A DNA stretch of 64,000 bases, taken from contig NZ_CP135922.1 in NCBI RefSeq assembly GCF_032399705.1, positions 496,001 to 560,000 on the forward strand, given 5' to 3'. The notes beneath the pieces are model-generated. The model was not told where the DNA came from. It made no database searches and saw nothing but the letters and a program-made list of their open reading frames with translations. Source of the stretch: Paenibacillus sp. BIC5C1 (GTDB taxonomy: Bacteria; Bacillota; Bacilli; Paenibacillales; Paenibacillaceae). Below, in pieces: positions 1 to 9,830 of this stretch (positions are counted from its first letter, which is position 1; the number at the start of each line of letters is the position of its first letter). A program made the position numbers and the translations under genes.

Positions 1-2091
1 TCCGACAAAGAGACAGACCAGTATGGTCTGGCGAAAACAGCTACGCTGATCAAAAAAGCCCGTGACGAAGCGAAGAACAGCTTGCTGTTCGACAACGGTG
101 ACCTGATCCAGGGTAACCCACTCGGGGATTATGTAGCGAAGATTGATCCACTCAAAAAGGGCGAAACTCACCCTGTATATAAAGCGATGAACCTGCTCGA
201 TTATGATGCAGGAAACATCGGTAACCATGAGTTTAACTATGGTTTGGATTTCCTTGACATGACACTGGAAGGTGCGAACTTCCCTTACATCAATGCCAAC
301 GTATATGTAGATGACGGTGACGACGATGAGACGAATGACAAGAACTACTTTACCCCATATAAAATTTTAGACAAAAAAGTTACTGATGAGAGTGGCAAAG
401 AGCACACCATCAAGGTGGGTGTCATCGGATTTGTACCGCCACAAGTTATGCAGTGGGACAGTGCTAATCTGGAAGGCAAAGTCATTGCCAAAGACATTAT
501 CGCTACTGCGAAGAAATTCGTTCCTAAAATGAAGGCTGAAGGTGCCGACATTATTGTAGCTATTCCTCACTCCGGTTTTGAAGATATTCCTCAAACGGAT
601 CTGATGGAAAACTCGGTATTGTACCTGAGCCAGGTTGAAGGCATTAATGCCATCCTGTTTGGACATGCCCATAAAGTATTCCCGAGCGCTGATTTTGCCG
701 GTAAAAAAGGTGTAGACCTTGAAAAAGGTACAATCAATGGTGTTCCTGCTGTAGAGCCAGGCTTCTGGGGTGACCACCTTGGAATTATCGATTTGGATCT
801 GGAACTGGTAGACGGAAAATGGAAAGTGGCAGACTCCAAAGTAGAGGCACGCCCTATCTATGACACAGCTAACAAAAAGGCTCTGGTAGATGCTGATCAA
901 GAGATCGTTGATGCTGTTCATGACGAACATGAAGGTACGCTTGAGTATGTGCGTGGCCCAGTCGGCGAAACGACGGCTCCAATCAACAGTTTCTTTGCAC
1001 TTGTTCAGGATGATCCATCCATTCAGATCGTAACAAATGCACAGAAATGGTATGTTGAAAAACATATGCAAGGAACAGAATATGAAGATATTCCTGTATT
1101 GTCTGCAGGCGCTCCGTTCAAAGCAGGCGGACGTTCAGGAGCTTCGTATTATACGAATATCCCTAAAGGCACCATTGCGATCAAAAACGTAGCTGACTTG
1201 TACGTGTATCCAAATACGGTACATGCCGTGTTGGTTAATGGCGCTGAGCTGAAAGAATGGTTGGAATGGTCTGCTGGCCAATTTAACCAGATCGATCCGG
1301 CAAAAGGTGGACAACAACAATTGGTCAATATGGACTTCCCAACGTATAACTTCGACGTTATCGATGGTGTCACGTACCAAATTGATGTAACTCAACCAGC
1401 GAAATATGATGGCAAAGCTACGATCGTAAATGCTTCAGCTAACCGGATTAAAGACCTGAGTTTCAATGGTAAACCAGTTGATCCAGCTCAAAAATTCATC
1501 GTGGCAACGAATAACTATCGTGCTTCTTCATCCAAACTGGCTAACCCGGACGGTAAACGCATCGTCTTGGCTGCACCGGATGAGAACCGTCAAGTTATCA
1601 TTGATTACATCCGTGAGAACAAAACGATTAACCCGACAGCTGATGGTAACTGGTCGCTTGCACCAATTAAGCCTTCTGCAGGTGTAACGGCAGCTGCACT
1701 CAACGATCTTGAAGTCGTGTTCGCGTCTTCCCCGGATGCCAAAGCATTGGTTGAAGCGAACCCGGCGATGTCCTTTATTGGGACAAACAAAGACGGCTTT
1801 GCTGAGTATGGCTTGAAATTGACAGGAGAAGCAACAACGACTCCAGAAACAGGTACGGAGCCTGCTCCAACGCCTACGAAGCCAGACCCAACTCCAACTA
1901 AACCTACAACCAAGCCACAACCTGAGAAACCAACAGGCGGCAAAGTGGTACATGTAGTGAAAAAAGGAGATAACCTCTACCGCATCGGCTTGAAATATGG
2001 TGTGGACTGGCGCAAGCTGGTTTCCGTAAATAAAATTACAAATGTGCACAATCTTAAAGTTGGACAGAAAATCGTAATTCCCGCGTCTTAA
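1..2091 (+). CDS. cpdB: Secreted CpdB-like 2',3'-cyclic-nucleotide phosphodiesterase/nucleotidase with C-terminal LysM (5' end missing)
   Basis: The frame is open from base 1, so the N-terminus (signal peptide and first metal motif) lies outside the window; 696 residues remain. The visible part starts in the calcineurin-like metallophosphoesterase domain, with GDLIQG, GNHEFNYG, PHSGFE and FGHAH metal-site motifs in the first ~200 residues. The 5'-nucleotidase C-terminal domain follows. A Pro/Thr-rich linker built on PTPTKP leads to one LysM (last ~50 residues, KKGDNLYRIG to VGQKIVIP) that should bind peptidoglycan. The GFVPPQVMQWD stretch resembles CpdB/YfkN rather than plain 5'-nucleotidases. 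Family role: extracytoplasmic release of phosphate and nucleosides from cyclic and 3'-nucleotides. It ends 20 bases before a strong terminator. Confidence 0.88.
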   Translation, partial: SDKETDQYGLAKTATLIKKARDEAKNSLLFDNGDLIQGNPLGDYVAKIDPLKKGETHPVYKAMNLLDYDAGNIGNHEFNYGLDFLDMTLEGANFPYINANVYVDDGDDDETNDKNYFTPYKILDKKVTDESGKEHTIKVGVIGFVPPQVMQWDSANLEGKVIAKDIIATAKKFVPKMKAEGADIIVAIPHSGFEDIPQTDLMENSVLYLSQVEGINAILFGHAHKVFPSADFAGKKGVDLEKGTINGVPAVEPGFWGDHLGIIDLDLELVDGKWKVADSKVEARPIYDTANKKALVDADQEIVDAVHDEHEGTLEYVRGPVGETTAPINSFFALVQDDPSIQIVTNAQKWYVEKHMQGTEYEDIPVLSAGAPFKAGGRSGASYYTNIPKGTIAIKNVADLYVYPNTVHAVLVNGAELKEWLEWSAGQFNQIDPAKGGQQQLVNMDFPTYNFDVIDGVTYQIDVTQPAKYDGKATIVNASANRIKDLSFNGKPVDPAQKFIVATNNYRASSSKLANPDGKRIVLAAPDENRQVIIDYIRENKTINPTADGNWSLAPIKPSAGVTAAALNDLEVVFASSPDAKALVEANPAMSFIGTNKDGFAEYGLKLTGEATTTPETGTEPAPTPTKPDPTPTKPTTKPQPEKPTGGKVVHVVKKGDNLYRIGLKYGVDWRKLVSVNKITNVHNLKVGQKIVIPAS

Positions 2092-2110
2092 GATTAATTA
2101 GCGGTAAATG

Positions 2111-2144
2111 AAGACCGACAGTCAGCAGACTGTCGGTCTTTTTT
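2111..2144 (+). terminator. Intrinsic terminator of the cpdB-like gene
   Basis: A perfect 13-bp stem (2111-2123 with 2128-2140) and AGCA loop run straight into a T-tract. Confidence 0.93.
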
Positions 2145-2303
2145 ATGCTATGACAATGCGAACGTATGCCGGAACCATTATCATTAAAGTCATCAAAACA
2201 GTAGAGATAAATTTCAATACCCATGCTATAATATTTACAAACTTTGGGTATATACCAGTAAACATTAATGAGATAGAATCACAAACTGGCAAGGGGGTTC
2301 TAC

Positions 2304-3347
2304 ATGAATTGCAGTGGCTGCAGTCCAATTCATCCTATAGAGGATCAAGGTACCCTGTATATGCGTCCCATCTCCCCCGCTTTGCTGGAAGCACTGCAGA
2401 TGCAGGGAAGACATGTCGAACATTCGGATGAACTCATCTGGATGCATTTTTTGAACCTTGAATCTGCACAGCAATGTATAGAGGATATTCTGAACATTGA
2501 AGCGACCCTGCCGGATAAGGTAACGGTACAGGTCACTCCACTGTATGGGCAGGTAAATGCGGATAGTTGGATTAGTCTCTCCATGCAGGAAGCTCGACTC
2601 AAACATGCGGATCTGGTTTCCATTATCCTGGAGCATCAATTTAGCAGTCATATGCAGCCAATCGTAGATGCATCGGAGCAGATTATCGGATTTGAATTTT
2701 TACTTCGTCCTGCTGAACAGGGTAGACCCTTCAGTGCGTATGAATTATTTGAAGTTGCACGGGATACCGGATTGCATTCTTTTCTAGATCGGACAGCACG
2801 TATTGCTGCCATTGAGACGAGTGCCGTTCTTTTACCGCATGGTGTCAAACGTTTTGTGAATTTCCTGCCTTCCTCCATCTATAACCCCGAATATTGTCTG
2901 ACACACACATTTGAGACGATTGAACGCCTTTCGCTAGACCCTAAGGATTTTGTGTTTGAAGTGGTGGAAACGGAACAGATTCAGCATATGTCCATCTTGC
3001 AGCATATTTTTGAGGTGTATCGTTCTCATGGAATGTCAGTTGCCTTGGATGACGTGGGGGCCGGATTCTCAACGATCGAAGTAATGAATCGGCTGAAGCC
3101 GGATTTTGTCAAAATAGATCGGAGTCTCATTGATCATTGTGATCATGATTTGAACAAACAGCAGCAAATTATTGATATTGTTGAGATGTCGCGTCGTTTT
3201 AGCGGGCGGGTACTTGCTGAGGGCATTGAGCGAATCGAGGAATTTGAATTCTGTCGATCCGTGGGTATTGATTTGGCACAAGGGTATTATTTTGGTAAGC
3301 CAACCGCCTATCCGCCACAAGGTCCCTACGGAAAAACCTCTGCGTGA
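2304..3347 (+). CDS. EAL-domain cyclic-di-GMP phosphodiesterase
   Basis: A 347-residue cytoplasmic protein with a ~110-residue N-terminal region I do not recognise and an EAL domain at ~110-335. The signature motif reads EFLLRP (EAL variant). The catalytic set looks intact: the Asn in FVNFLP, Glu in FEVVETE, the Asp pair in LDDVGAG, Lys in DFVKIDRSLI and Glu in LAEGIE. Hydrolysis of c-di-GMP to pGpG is therefore likely. No GGDEF or transmembrane segment is present, so it would act on the soluble pool. The ATG follows an AAGGGGG ribosome site. The gene stands alone between the cpdB terminator and a motility-type gene, which fits a role in the motile/sessile switch (inference). Confidence 0.88.
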   Translation: MNCSGCSPIHPIEDQGTLYMRPISPALLEALQMQGRHVEHSDELIWMHFLNLESAQQCIEDILNIEATLPDKVTVQVTPLYGQVNADSWISLSMQEARLKHADLVSIILEHQFSSHMQPIVDASEQIIGFEFLLRPAEQGRPFSAYELFEVARDTGLHSFLDRTARIAAIETSAVLLPHGVKRFVNFLPSSIYNPEYCLTHTFETIERLSLDPKDFVFEVVETEQIQHMSILQHIFEVYRSHGMSVALDDVGAGFSTIEVMNRLKPDFVKIDRSLIDHCDHDLNKQQQIIDIVEMSRRFSGRVLAEGIERIEEFEFCRSVGIDLAQGYYFGKPTAYPPQGPYGKTSA

Positions 3348-3370
3348 ATGCAATAAAATATAGTCGTACC

Positions 3371-3406
3371 ACAAGTCACTTCGCTTGATCGGAGTGGCTT
3401 GTTTGA
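3371..3406 (+). terminator. Weak hairpin after the EAL gene
   Basis: A 10-bp stem (3371-3380 with 3393-3402, one G-U pair) is followed by only a short T-poor tail, so termination would be partial. Confidence 0.35.
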
Positions 3407-3428
3407 CATGCCATGAAAACTTTTCATT

Positions 3429-3456
3429 CAAATAAATAAGCTTATTCAGCCGATAT
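3429..3456 (+). promoter_or_regulatory. Sigma-D-type (motility) promoter for the chemoreceptor
   Basis: GCCGATAT at 3449-3456 matches the -10 of the Bacillus flagellar sigma factor SigD. CAAA at 3429-3432 sits 16 bases upstream, three of four to the TAAA -35. The next gene is a chemoreceptor, as expected for this regulon. Confidence 0.6.
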
Positions 3457-3564
3457 ATAGGGTAGGCCTTTGAATAAATTGTTGTCTATATGGCACCTTA
3501 TTTAATCGGGTCGGAGGGGTCTTACATAAAAAGGTAGATTTAAATTTAGAGGGGGAGAAGCAAG

Positions 3565-5661
3565 ATGGGTAACATTCGGGGGAATGAGCAAGAAAAGGCA
3601 GCAACCGAGCCAGCCAAACCAAAAGATAATAAACCTAAAAAGAAAAACAGAAAGAAAAAAGGCTTCGTTTGGAGCATAAGGAACAAATTATTGGTATCCT
3701 TCCTGGCTGTTCTACTCTTACCGAGTCTAACCATTGGGATCGTTACGCTAATTATCGCTGATGATACGGTGGAAGACCAGCTGATGGATAGTGCGAAACA
3801 AAGTGTAGACACAACGAATTCAATTATTGGAACACATGTGGATGCGAAGATCCATGATATCAATTATTTTGCCAGTTTGATTGTGACTGACATGATTAAA
3901 GGACAGGATGAAAGCCCTGAGCTTGAGACGAAATTGAAAGAGTATCTTGGGCTACATCCGGATGCTATAAATATCTTTGTGGGGACCAAAGAGGGAGTCA
4001 TGGTTCGTGGCAAGGAATCTGCGGGAAGCTCACAAGGGTCCGCTTATGATCCTCGGGAACGAGAATGGTACAAGCTCGCGATGGAGAAGCCAGGTACTCC
4101 AGTAGTTTCACCTGTTTCCAAGAATACAGACGGCATTGCTGTTGTCTTTGTCTCCAAAACGCTTGAGGATCAATCGGGTGTCATTGGTTTGTCCATGGAT
4201 CTAACAGAGTTGCAAAAGCAGGCATCTATTAAGGTTGGCAAGGAAGGGTATGTCGTCATCTTGGATGCAGACAAAAATTATGTCGTATCCCCAGTCGTGG
4301 AAGCCGGCACACAAGAACAAACAACAACGCTCGATCCAATGTTCGAGAGCAAAGAAGGCGAATTTAGCTATATCTATCATGACGATCCCAAAACCATGAT
4401 CTTCTCTACTAACGAGGAAACCGGATGGAAGATTGGCGGCACTTTGTTTAGAAGTGAAGTATCCAATGCAAGTAAAGACATTCGGATGGCAACCCTGTTG
4501 GTCATTCTGGCAGCAACCTTCTTAACGTTGATATTTATTATCTGGTTTACACGTTCAATGCTGCGTCCGATCAAACGTCTACAGGAATCCGCTAGAGCCG
4601 TAAGTAAAGGCGACCTGACGGTGAAAATGGAAACAGGACGCAAAGATGAGGTAGGCGACCTGGCGAAGTACTTCGAACGGATGGTCGATAATCTGCGCAT
4701 GATGATTCTGGGTGTGCAGGAAACGGCAGAGCAGGTCTCTGCTTCCTCACAGGAATTGTCCGCAAGTGCGGATCAAACAACCAAGGCCATTGAGCATTCA
4801 ACGATGGCGATTCAGGAGCTTGCCGAGGGTGCCGAACAGCAAGTGAAGAGTGTGACGGATGGATCAGGGCAAATGAGCCAAATGGCGGAAGATGTTCGTA
4901 TGATGTCTGAGCGTGTGCAATCCATTACAACAAACATGCGGCATACATCCGGTGCAGCATATTCAGGCAATGAGGCTGCTGGTCAGGCGGTAGAGCAGAT
5001 GAATAGCATTCAGGAAACGGTAGAACAGCTGGCAACGGTGGTTCAGTCACTGAATGCACGGTCCGTTGAGATTGGCAGCATGGTAGATGTGATTGCCACG
5101 ATCTCAAAACAGACCAATCTGCTTGCTCTGAACGCCTCCATTGAAGCGGCAAGAGCGGGAGATGCTGGCCGTGGATTCGCCGTCGTAGCGGGAGAGGTGC
5201 GGAAGCTTGCTGAGGAATCGGGAAGCTCGGCTGCGCAGATCGGTGAACTCGTTCATAATATCCGTCAGGATATGGATGCGGCCCTGAACGCTATGAATGC
5301 AGCCCAGACTCGGGTTGGAGATGGGATTCAGGCTGTAAATACCTCGGGACAATCCTTTGCACAAATTCGGGAGGCTGTAGAGGATGCTGTTCATACGCTG
5401 GACGATTTGTCCGAAACAACGAAACAGCTGGAGAGTGGTGCTTCCCATGTTGCCAAAGCAATGAACGATATTTCAATTGTGACCCAAGAATCTGCGGCAA
5501 ATACGGAATCCGTCTCAGCCTCTTCTCAGGAACAGCTGGCATCTGTGGAGGAGATCGCTTCTTCTTCAGCACATCTGAACAGTATGGCGGAGCAATTACA
5601 AGGGTTGTTGGGTATGTTCAAAATGGTAGGGGACTCGCCGAAGGATGGGAATAAATCCTAA
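3565..5661 (+). CDS. Methyl-accepting chemotaxis protein with extracellular Cache-type sensor
   Basis: A 698-residue receptor. A very basic cytoplasmic tail (residues 1-33, Lys-rich) precedes TM1 (~35-60). An extracellular ligand-binding region (~60-305) has Cache-like features ([21 protein letters not shown]). TM2 lies at ~308-330, then HAMP ([22 protein letters not shown]) and the long signalling coiled coil. The conserved hairpin tip ([17 protein letters not shown]) is near residue 517. It senses an unidentified small molecule and signals to CheA/CheW. The ATG is preceded by GAGGGGGAG. A sigma-D-like promoter lies about 110 bases upstream. Ligand cannot be read from the sequence. Confidence 0.93.
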   Translation: MGNIRGNEQEKAATEPAKPKDNKPKKKNRKKKGFVWSIRNKLLVSFLAVLLLPSLTIGIVTLIIADDTVEDQLMDSAKQSVDTTNSIIGTHVDAKIHDINYFASLIVTDMIKGQDESPELETKLKEYLGLHPDAINIFVGTKEGVMVRGKESAGSSQGSAYDPREREWYKLAMEKPGTPVVSPVSKNTDGIAVVFVSKTLEDQSGVIGLSMDLTELQKQASIKVGKEGYVVILDADKNYVVSPVVEAGTQEQTTTLDPMFESKEGEFSYIYHDDPKTMIFSTNEETGWKIGGTLFRSEVSNASKDIRMATLLVILAATFLTLIFIIWFTRSMLRPIKRLQESARAVSKGDLTVKMETGRKDEVGDLAKYFERMVDNLRMMILGVQETAEQVSASSQELSASADQTTKAIEHSTMAIQELAEGAEQQVKSVTDGSGQMSQMAEDVRMMSERVQSITTNMRHTSGAAYSGNEAAGQAVEQMNSIQETVEQLATVVQSLNARSVEIGSMVDVIATISKQTNLLALNASIEAARAGDAGRGFAVVAGEVRKLAEESGSSAAQIGELVHNIRQDMDAALNAMNAAQTRVGDGIQAVNTSGQSFAQIREAVEDAVHTLDDLSETTKQLESGASHVAKAMNDISIVTQESAANTESVSASSQEQLASVEEIASSSAHLNSMAEQLQGLLGMFKMVGDSPKDGNKS

Positions 5662-5849
5662 TCATTAGGTCATATTTTTTACCGCAGTTCCTATAGAATT
5701 AGAAAGAAATAAAGATAGACAATTCTCCTGCAGCCATGTATAACTATAGCGTCTGGTTTATCCGCAAGAATTGCGGTGTAATCATATCTGGCAAACCATT
5801 CTCATATCATGCCTCAAAACATGATGAATATATCGGCGCAGGAGGCTTT

Positions 5850-7142
5850 ATGACATATGTAGCAATTCTGATTTTTGTACTGACCATCACATTGGTTATC
5901 TGGCAACCACGCGGATTAGGCATTGGTTGGTCCGCCATGGGCGGGGCCTTGCTAGCATTGATGTGTGGTGTCGTCAGTCTGAACGATGCTTCTGATGTGG
6001 CATCCATTGTATGGAATGCAACGCTCGCTTTTGTCGGCATTATTATGATTTCATTAATACTCGATGAGACAGGTTTCTTCGAATGGGCTGCCCTTCATAT
6101 GGCGAGGTTGGCAGGAGGAAATGGGCGCAGGCTGTTTATCTATTCCATTTTGCTCGGGGCGGCGGTGTCGGCGCTCTTCGCCAATGATGGTGCAGCGCTC
6201 ATTCTTACCCCAATTGTGCTCGCGATGGTACGTGCATTGAAGTTCGATGAGCGCATGGTGCTTGCCTTTGTCATGGCTAGTGGATTTATCGCCGATACAA
6301 CATCGTTGCCGCTGGTCGTAAGCAACCTGGTAAATATCGTATCTGCGGATTATTTTGGTATTACATTTGTGGAGTATGCGGTGCGGATGATCGTACCCAA
6401 TCTCTTTTCCATCGTGGCGAGTACAGGGATGTTGTTCTTGTTTTATCGCAAAAGTATCCCGCTTCGCTATGATATCTCTGCAGCACGTGATCCAAGGGAA
6501 GCTATTCGTGATCCGCGGATGTTTCGCATCGCCTGGTTCATGCTGGTGCTGCTGCTCGTGGCCTATGCTTCCAGTGAGTTTTTGCCAATTCCCGTATCGG
6601 TTATCGTTGGTGCCGTAGCTCTTTTGTTCGCCATATTGGCAAGAAAGAGCGAAGCAGTGGACTTGAAACGCGTGATCAAGGAAGCCCCATGGTCCATTGT
6701 CGTGTTCTCGGTGGGCATGTACATCGTGGTGTATGGACTGCGTAATGCCGGTTTAACCGATCACTTGAGCCGCTGGCTTGATACTATCGCAGACCATGGT
6801 CTGTTGGCCGCCTCAGTGGGAATGGGCATGATCGCAGCGATATTGTCATCAGTAATGAACAATCTGCCCACCGTGTTAATTAACGCACTCGCGATTCAGG
6901 GTGCACACACCGAAGGTATAGTGCGTGAGGCGCTGATCTACGCGAATGTGATTGGTTCCGATCTGGGTCCCAAAATGACGCCAATTGGTTCACTTGCCAC
7001 ATTACTGTGGCTGCATGTGCTGTCCCGTAAAGGTGTAAAAATTACTTGGGGATATTATTTCAAGGCAGGCATAATCTTAACCATTCCCACACTATTAATT
7101 ACCTTGGCCGGATTAGCGTTATGGCTATGGATTCTGGGTTAG
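5850..7142 (+). CDS. arsB: ArsB/NhaD-family anion (arsenite) efflux permease
   Basis: A 430-residue polytopic membrane protein with about 11-12 hydrophobic segments. [20 protein letters not shown] at the N-terminus, the long [17 protein letters not shown] segment and the NNLPTVL and [19 protein letters not shown] motifs are typical of ArsB. Known family role: extrusion of arsenite/antimonite driven by the membrane potential or an ArsA ATPase. I chose the ATG at 5850 because GGAGG sits just upstream; in-frame sequence further upstream lacks a ribosome site. No arsR, arsC or arsA is adjacent, so arsenic is only the likeliest substrate. Two terminators follow. Confidence 0.87.
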   Translation: MTYVAILIFVLTITLVIWQPRGLGIGWSAMGGALLALMCGVVSLNDASDVASIVWNATLAFVGIIMISLILDETGFFEWAALHMARLAGGNGRRLFIYSILLGAAVSALFANDGAALILTPIVLAMVRALKFDERMVLAFVMASGFIADTTSLPLVVSNLVNIVSADYFGITFVEYAVRMIVPNLFSIVASTGMLFLFYRKSIPLRYDISAARDPREAIRDPRMFRIAWFMLVLLLVAYASSEFLPIPVSVIVGAVALLFAILARKSEAVDLKRVIKEAPWSIVVFSVGMYIVVYGLRNAGLTDHLSRWLDTIADHGLLAASVGMGMIAAILSSVMNNLPTVLINALAIQGAHTEGIVREALIYANVIGSDLGPKMTPIGSLATLLWLHVLSRKGVKITWGYYFKAGIILTIPTLLITLAGLALWLWILG

Positions 7143-7191
7143 TAAAATCGTATTTGTACATTAACAATTATCGTATGATCCAACTTATTGT

Positions 7192-7247
7192 AAAAAGCTG
7201 CTCTTACACGCTGGTGCTACATACCAGCGATGAGGCAGTTTTTTTAT
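7192..7247 (+). terminator. Terminator after arsB
   Basis: An inner 7-bp stem (7209-7215 with 7223-7229) sits in a longer imperfect hairpin ending in seven or more T residues. Confidence 0.7.
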
Positions 7248-7296
7248 TTCTTCTATAGAAGAAACAAATTCTCTTTCTACATTAAGCATGTACACA

Positions 7297-7331
7297 AAGG
7301 CCAGCATCTATAGTGCTGGCCTTCTTTTTTT
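7297..7331 (+). terminator. Second strong intrinsic terminator
   Basis: A 10-bp perfect stem AAGGCCAGCA (7297-7306 with 7314-7323), a 7-base loop and a T-run. Confidence 0.88.
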
Positions 7332-7733
7332 ACCTTCCCTCAGGCTGAGGATTAAAATGCCTGAGACCCCACCAGCGCTGACACAGCGCAGGGAACGGAA
7401 CGATTGTGTAAAGTCAAAGCGTATTCTGTTTAAGAATTGTTTATGAATTTTAAACACCGAACGTAGTGGAGGGGACGGAATCGATTCTGAAGAAGCGAAG
7501 CGTTCGCCTTTGTCTCCGAGTTTTAACATTATACATATCAAATCAAAAAAAATGGAGACAACAGCGATCGGAAGAACGATCCGTAACCGGAACGGCCACT
7601 CGAAAGTATTATCGACTTATTCATTATGTGATTAAAATCTGGACACAATACGGATTGAAACAACGTCCGTTCCCGGAGCGGTCAATTCAGCGAAGCTTTT
7701 CTCAAATTCATTTCAATTCACAGCCCAACATTT
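7332..7733. repeat. Non-coding stretch with a structured, possibly dispersed repeat
   Basis: I see no credible gene in these 400 bases. Around 7468-7517 an imperfect stem-loop begins with GGAGGGGAC and ends with GTCTCC. It contains a 10-base palindrome (GAATCGATTC, 7478-7487) and a small GCGAA/TTCGC hairpin (7495-7507). Degraded look-alikes of the GGAACGGAA...AAGCG core occur near 7392-7425 and 7672-7705. The pattern looks like an intergenic repeat family; copy number cannot be judged from one window. Confidence 0.4.
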
Positions 7734-7787
7734 TTAACATTGCGTTTACAAAACATTGATTTTGAGATGACATAACGAAACTACAAT
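7734..7787 (+). promoter_or_regulatory. PhoP-type box and promoter of pstSCAB
   Basis: TTAACA (7734-7739) and TTTACA (7745-7750) are direct repeats with an 11-base period, the arrangement of PhoP binding sites in Bacillus. A weaker third half-site, TTGATT, follows at 7756. TACAAT at 7782-7787 is a plausible -10. This suggests activation under phosphate limitation. Confidence 0.6.
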
Positions 7788-7858
7788 GAATAAAGAGTTG
7801 ATGGTGAACAAAAATAAAAGCAAATCACCGTCACTAAATTGGGGGAGGAAAACAAAAC

Positions 7859-8782
7859 ATGTTTAAAAAGTTGCCGTTCATTTTGATGACCTTAACATTC
7901 GTACTGGTACTCGCAGCATGCGGATCGAAAAATGACGCTGGTACAGAGGGAAGCAACAATTCCACAGGAGAAACTGCTACTGAACTTAGCGGTAACATTC
8001 TGGCTGTTGGTTCAACAGCACTACAACCTCTGGTAGAGCAAGCTGGACAAAAATTTATGGCAGTTGATGAATATAAGAACGTAACAGTACAAGTGCAAGG
8101 CGGCGGTAGTGGTACTGGTTTGACACAAGTATCCGACGGACAAGCTACAATCGGTAACTCTGACGTATTTGCAGAAGAGAAAATCGATGATGCAGCAAAA
8201 GTAAGCGAACTGAAAGATCACCAAGTGGCTGTTGTAGCCATCGCTCCAGTAAGCAACAAAGATGCAGGTGTGCAAGATTTGACGAAGCAACAACTGATCG
8301 ACATTTTCTCTGGTAAAATCACAAACTGGAAAGATGTTGGCGGTGCAGATCAAGCGATTGTTATCGTAAACCGTCCTAGCAGCTCCGGTACTCGTGCAAC
8401 ATTCGAGAACTTTGCTCTGGGAACAAAAGTAGAAGATATCCAAGGTTCTATTCAGGAAGATTCCTCTGGTACAGTTAAAAAGCTCGTAGCTGAAACGCCG
8501 GGCGCAATTGGTTACCTGGCTCTGTCCTACCTGGATGACAGCCTGCAAGTTTTGAAATACGAAGGTGTAGAAGCAACGGTTGAGAACGTAGAAGCAGGAA
8601 CATATCCGGTATGGGCTTATGAGCACATGTACACTAAAGGTGATCCGGATGCAGCAACACAAGCATTCCTCGACTACATCCTGAGTGATGAAATTCAACA
8701 AAACGACGTGACGGAGCTTGGTTACATCCCGGTATCCGGCATGAAAGTAAAACGTGACGCAGCAGGCACTGTGACTCAATAA
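7859..8782 (+). CDS. pstS: Phosphate ABC transporter substrate-binding lipoprotein
   Basis: 307 residues with a lipoprotein signal (lipobox LAAC, Cys about residue 21). The mature part shows PstS phosphate-binding signatures: AVGSTALQPLVEQ, GGGSGTGLTQV, and the RPSSSGTRATFENFAL loop. It captures phosphate outside the membrane and hands it to PstCA. A GGGGGAGG ribosome site precedes the ATG. First gene of pstSCAB, with an attenuator-like hairpin right after it that would keep PstS more abundant than the membrane parts. Confidence 0.96.
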   Translation: MFKKLPFILMTLTFVLVLAACGSKNDAGTEGSNNSTGETATELSGNILAVGSTALQPLVEQAGQKFMAVDEYKNVTVQVQGGGSGTGLTQVSDGQATIGNSDVFAEEKIDDAAKVSELKDHQVAVVAIAPVSNKDAGVQDLTKQQLIDIFSGKITNWKDVGGADQAIVIVNRPSSSGTRATFENFALGTKVEDIQGSIQEDSSGTVKKLVAETPGAIGYLALSYLDDSLQVLKYEGVEATVENVEAGTYPVWAYEHMYTKGDPDAATQAFLDYILSDEIQQNDVTELGYIPVSGMKVKRDAAGTVTQ

Positions 8783-8805
8783 TCTTTGAACTTGCGCATA
8801 CAGCG

Positions 8806-8835
8806 AGAGAGGCGGACCCAGGTCCTGCCTCTTTG
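8806..8835 (+). terminator. Attenuator-like hairpin between pstS and pstC
   Basis: AGAGAGGCGGACC (8806-8818) pairs with GGTCCTGCCTCTTT (8821-8834) with one bulge and only a short T-tract. Partial termination here would raise PstS relative to PstCAB. Confidence 0.6.
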
Positions 8836-8921
8836 CGCGGTTTGCTCTGGAATAATCCCATATTTATGAATTCTACTATAGAAGGATGGTTGTTATGGAA
8901 CAGACCGAAGGGGGAACGGTA

Positions 8922-9830
8922 ATGAACAACAAGTTGAAACCACGCCGGCCCTTGAGAGAGAAGCATTATTGGGAAGAGTGGACGGGACGGATCTATACGT
9001 CGATTTGTGTCGTTTTCCTGATCGTTGTCATGTTTTCCATCGTTTATTTTGTAGCGTCCAAAGGCTTGTCGACCTTTTTCCAGAATGGCGTAAGTTTACG
9101 CGAATTTTTATCTGGAAAAACGTGGAATCCAACGGGGGAACCCGCTGCCTACGGAGCGTTGCCGTTCATTACCGGTTCATTCATAACAACTTTGCTTGCA
9201 GCTCTGATTGCAAGTCCGCTTAGCTTGTGTGCAGCGCTCTTCATGACCGAGATTGTACCAGGTAAAGGTAAAAAGATATTGCAACCTGCGATTGAGTTGC
9301 TGTCCGGTATTCCTTCCGTAGTGTACGGGTTTATCGGTCTCAGTGTGATCGTTCCTTTATTGCGCAGCATGTTTGGCGGAGCCGGCGTCGGGATTGCAGC
9401 CGGATGTTTGGTTCTGTCTGTTATGATTTTGCCTACCGTAACAAGCATTATGGCAGATGCACTGTCTGCACTGCCGAAAGGTCTGCGTGAATCATCCTAC
9501 GCACTGGGTGCAACCCGCTGGCAAACAATCTACCGTGTCATTATCCCGACGGTTCTTCCAGCTTTACTGACAGGGATTGTACTGGGTATGGCTCGCGCAT
9601 TTGGTGAAGCTCTTGCTGTACAGATGGTCATCGGGAATGCACCGCACGTACCGACATCACTGCTCGAATCGGCTTCAACGTTAACGAGTGTAATCACCCT
9701 GAGTATGGGGAACACCACGATGGGATCTGTTCATAATAATGCACTGTGGAGTATGGCGCTTGTCCTGCTGGTGATGACCTTTGTCTTCGTCATTCTGGTT
9801 CGCCTGCTTGAAAGGAGGAACCGGGTATGA
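8922..9830 (+). CDS. pstC: Phosphate ABC transporter permease PstC
   Basis: 302 residues, six predicted membrane segments, with the permease EAA-type loop (ALPKGLRESSYALGATRWQTIYRVIIP) that docks on PstB. Two earlier in-frame ATGs (8886, 8895) exist; I prefer 8922 because AGGGGGAA lies 7-8 bases upstream. The stop overlaps the pstA start by four bases (ATGA), so translation is probably coupled. Pairs with PstA to form the phosphate channel. Confidence 0.94.
   Translation: MNNKLKPRRPLREKHYWEEWTGRIYTSICVVFLIVVMFSIVYFVASKGLSTFFQNGVSLREFLSGKTWNPTGEPAAYGALPFITGSFITTLLAALIASPLSLCAALFMTEIVPGKGKKILQPAIELLSGIPSVVYGFIGLSVIVPLLRSMFGGAGVGIAAGCLVLSVMILPTVTSIMADALSALPKGLRESSYALGATRWQTIYRVIIPTVLPALLTGIVLGMARAFGEALAVQMVIGNAPHVPTSLLESASTLTSVITLSMGNTTMGSVHNNALWSMALVLLVMTFVFVILVRLLERRNRV

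Noticed and set aside
367..1071. Antisense frames opposite the cpdB-like gene
   Set aside because: Shadow frames of a well-supported gene; no ribosome site.
2108..2431. Plus-strand frame across the first terminator into the EAL gene
   Set aside because: Runs through a strong terminator hairpin and overlaps the EAL gene out of frame.
8021..8779. Antisense frame opposite pstS
   Set aside because: Shadow of a clear PstS gene with Cys/Tyr-rich nonsense composition.
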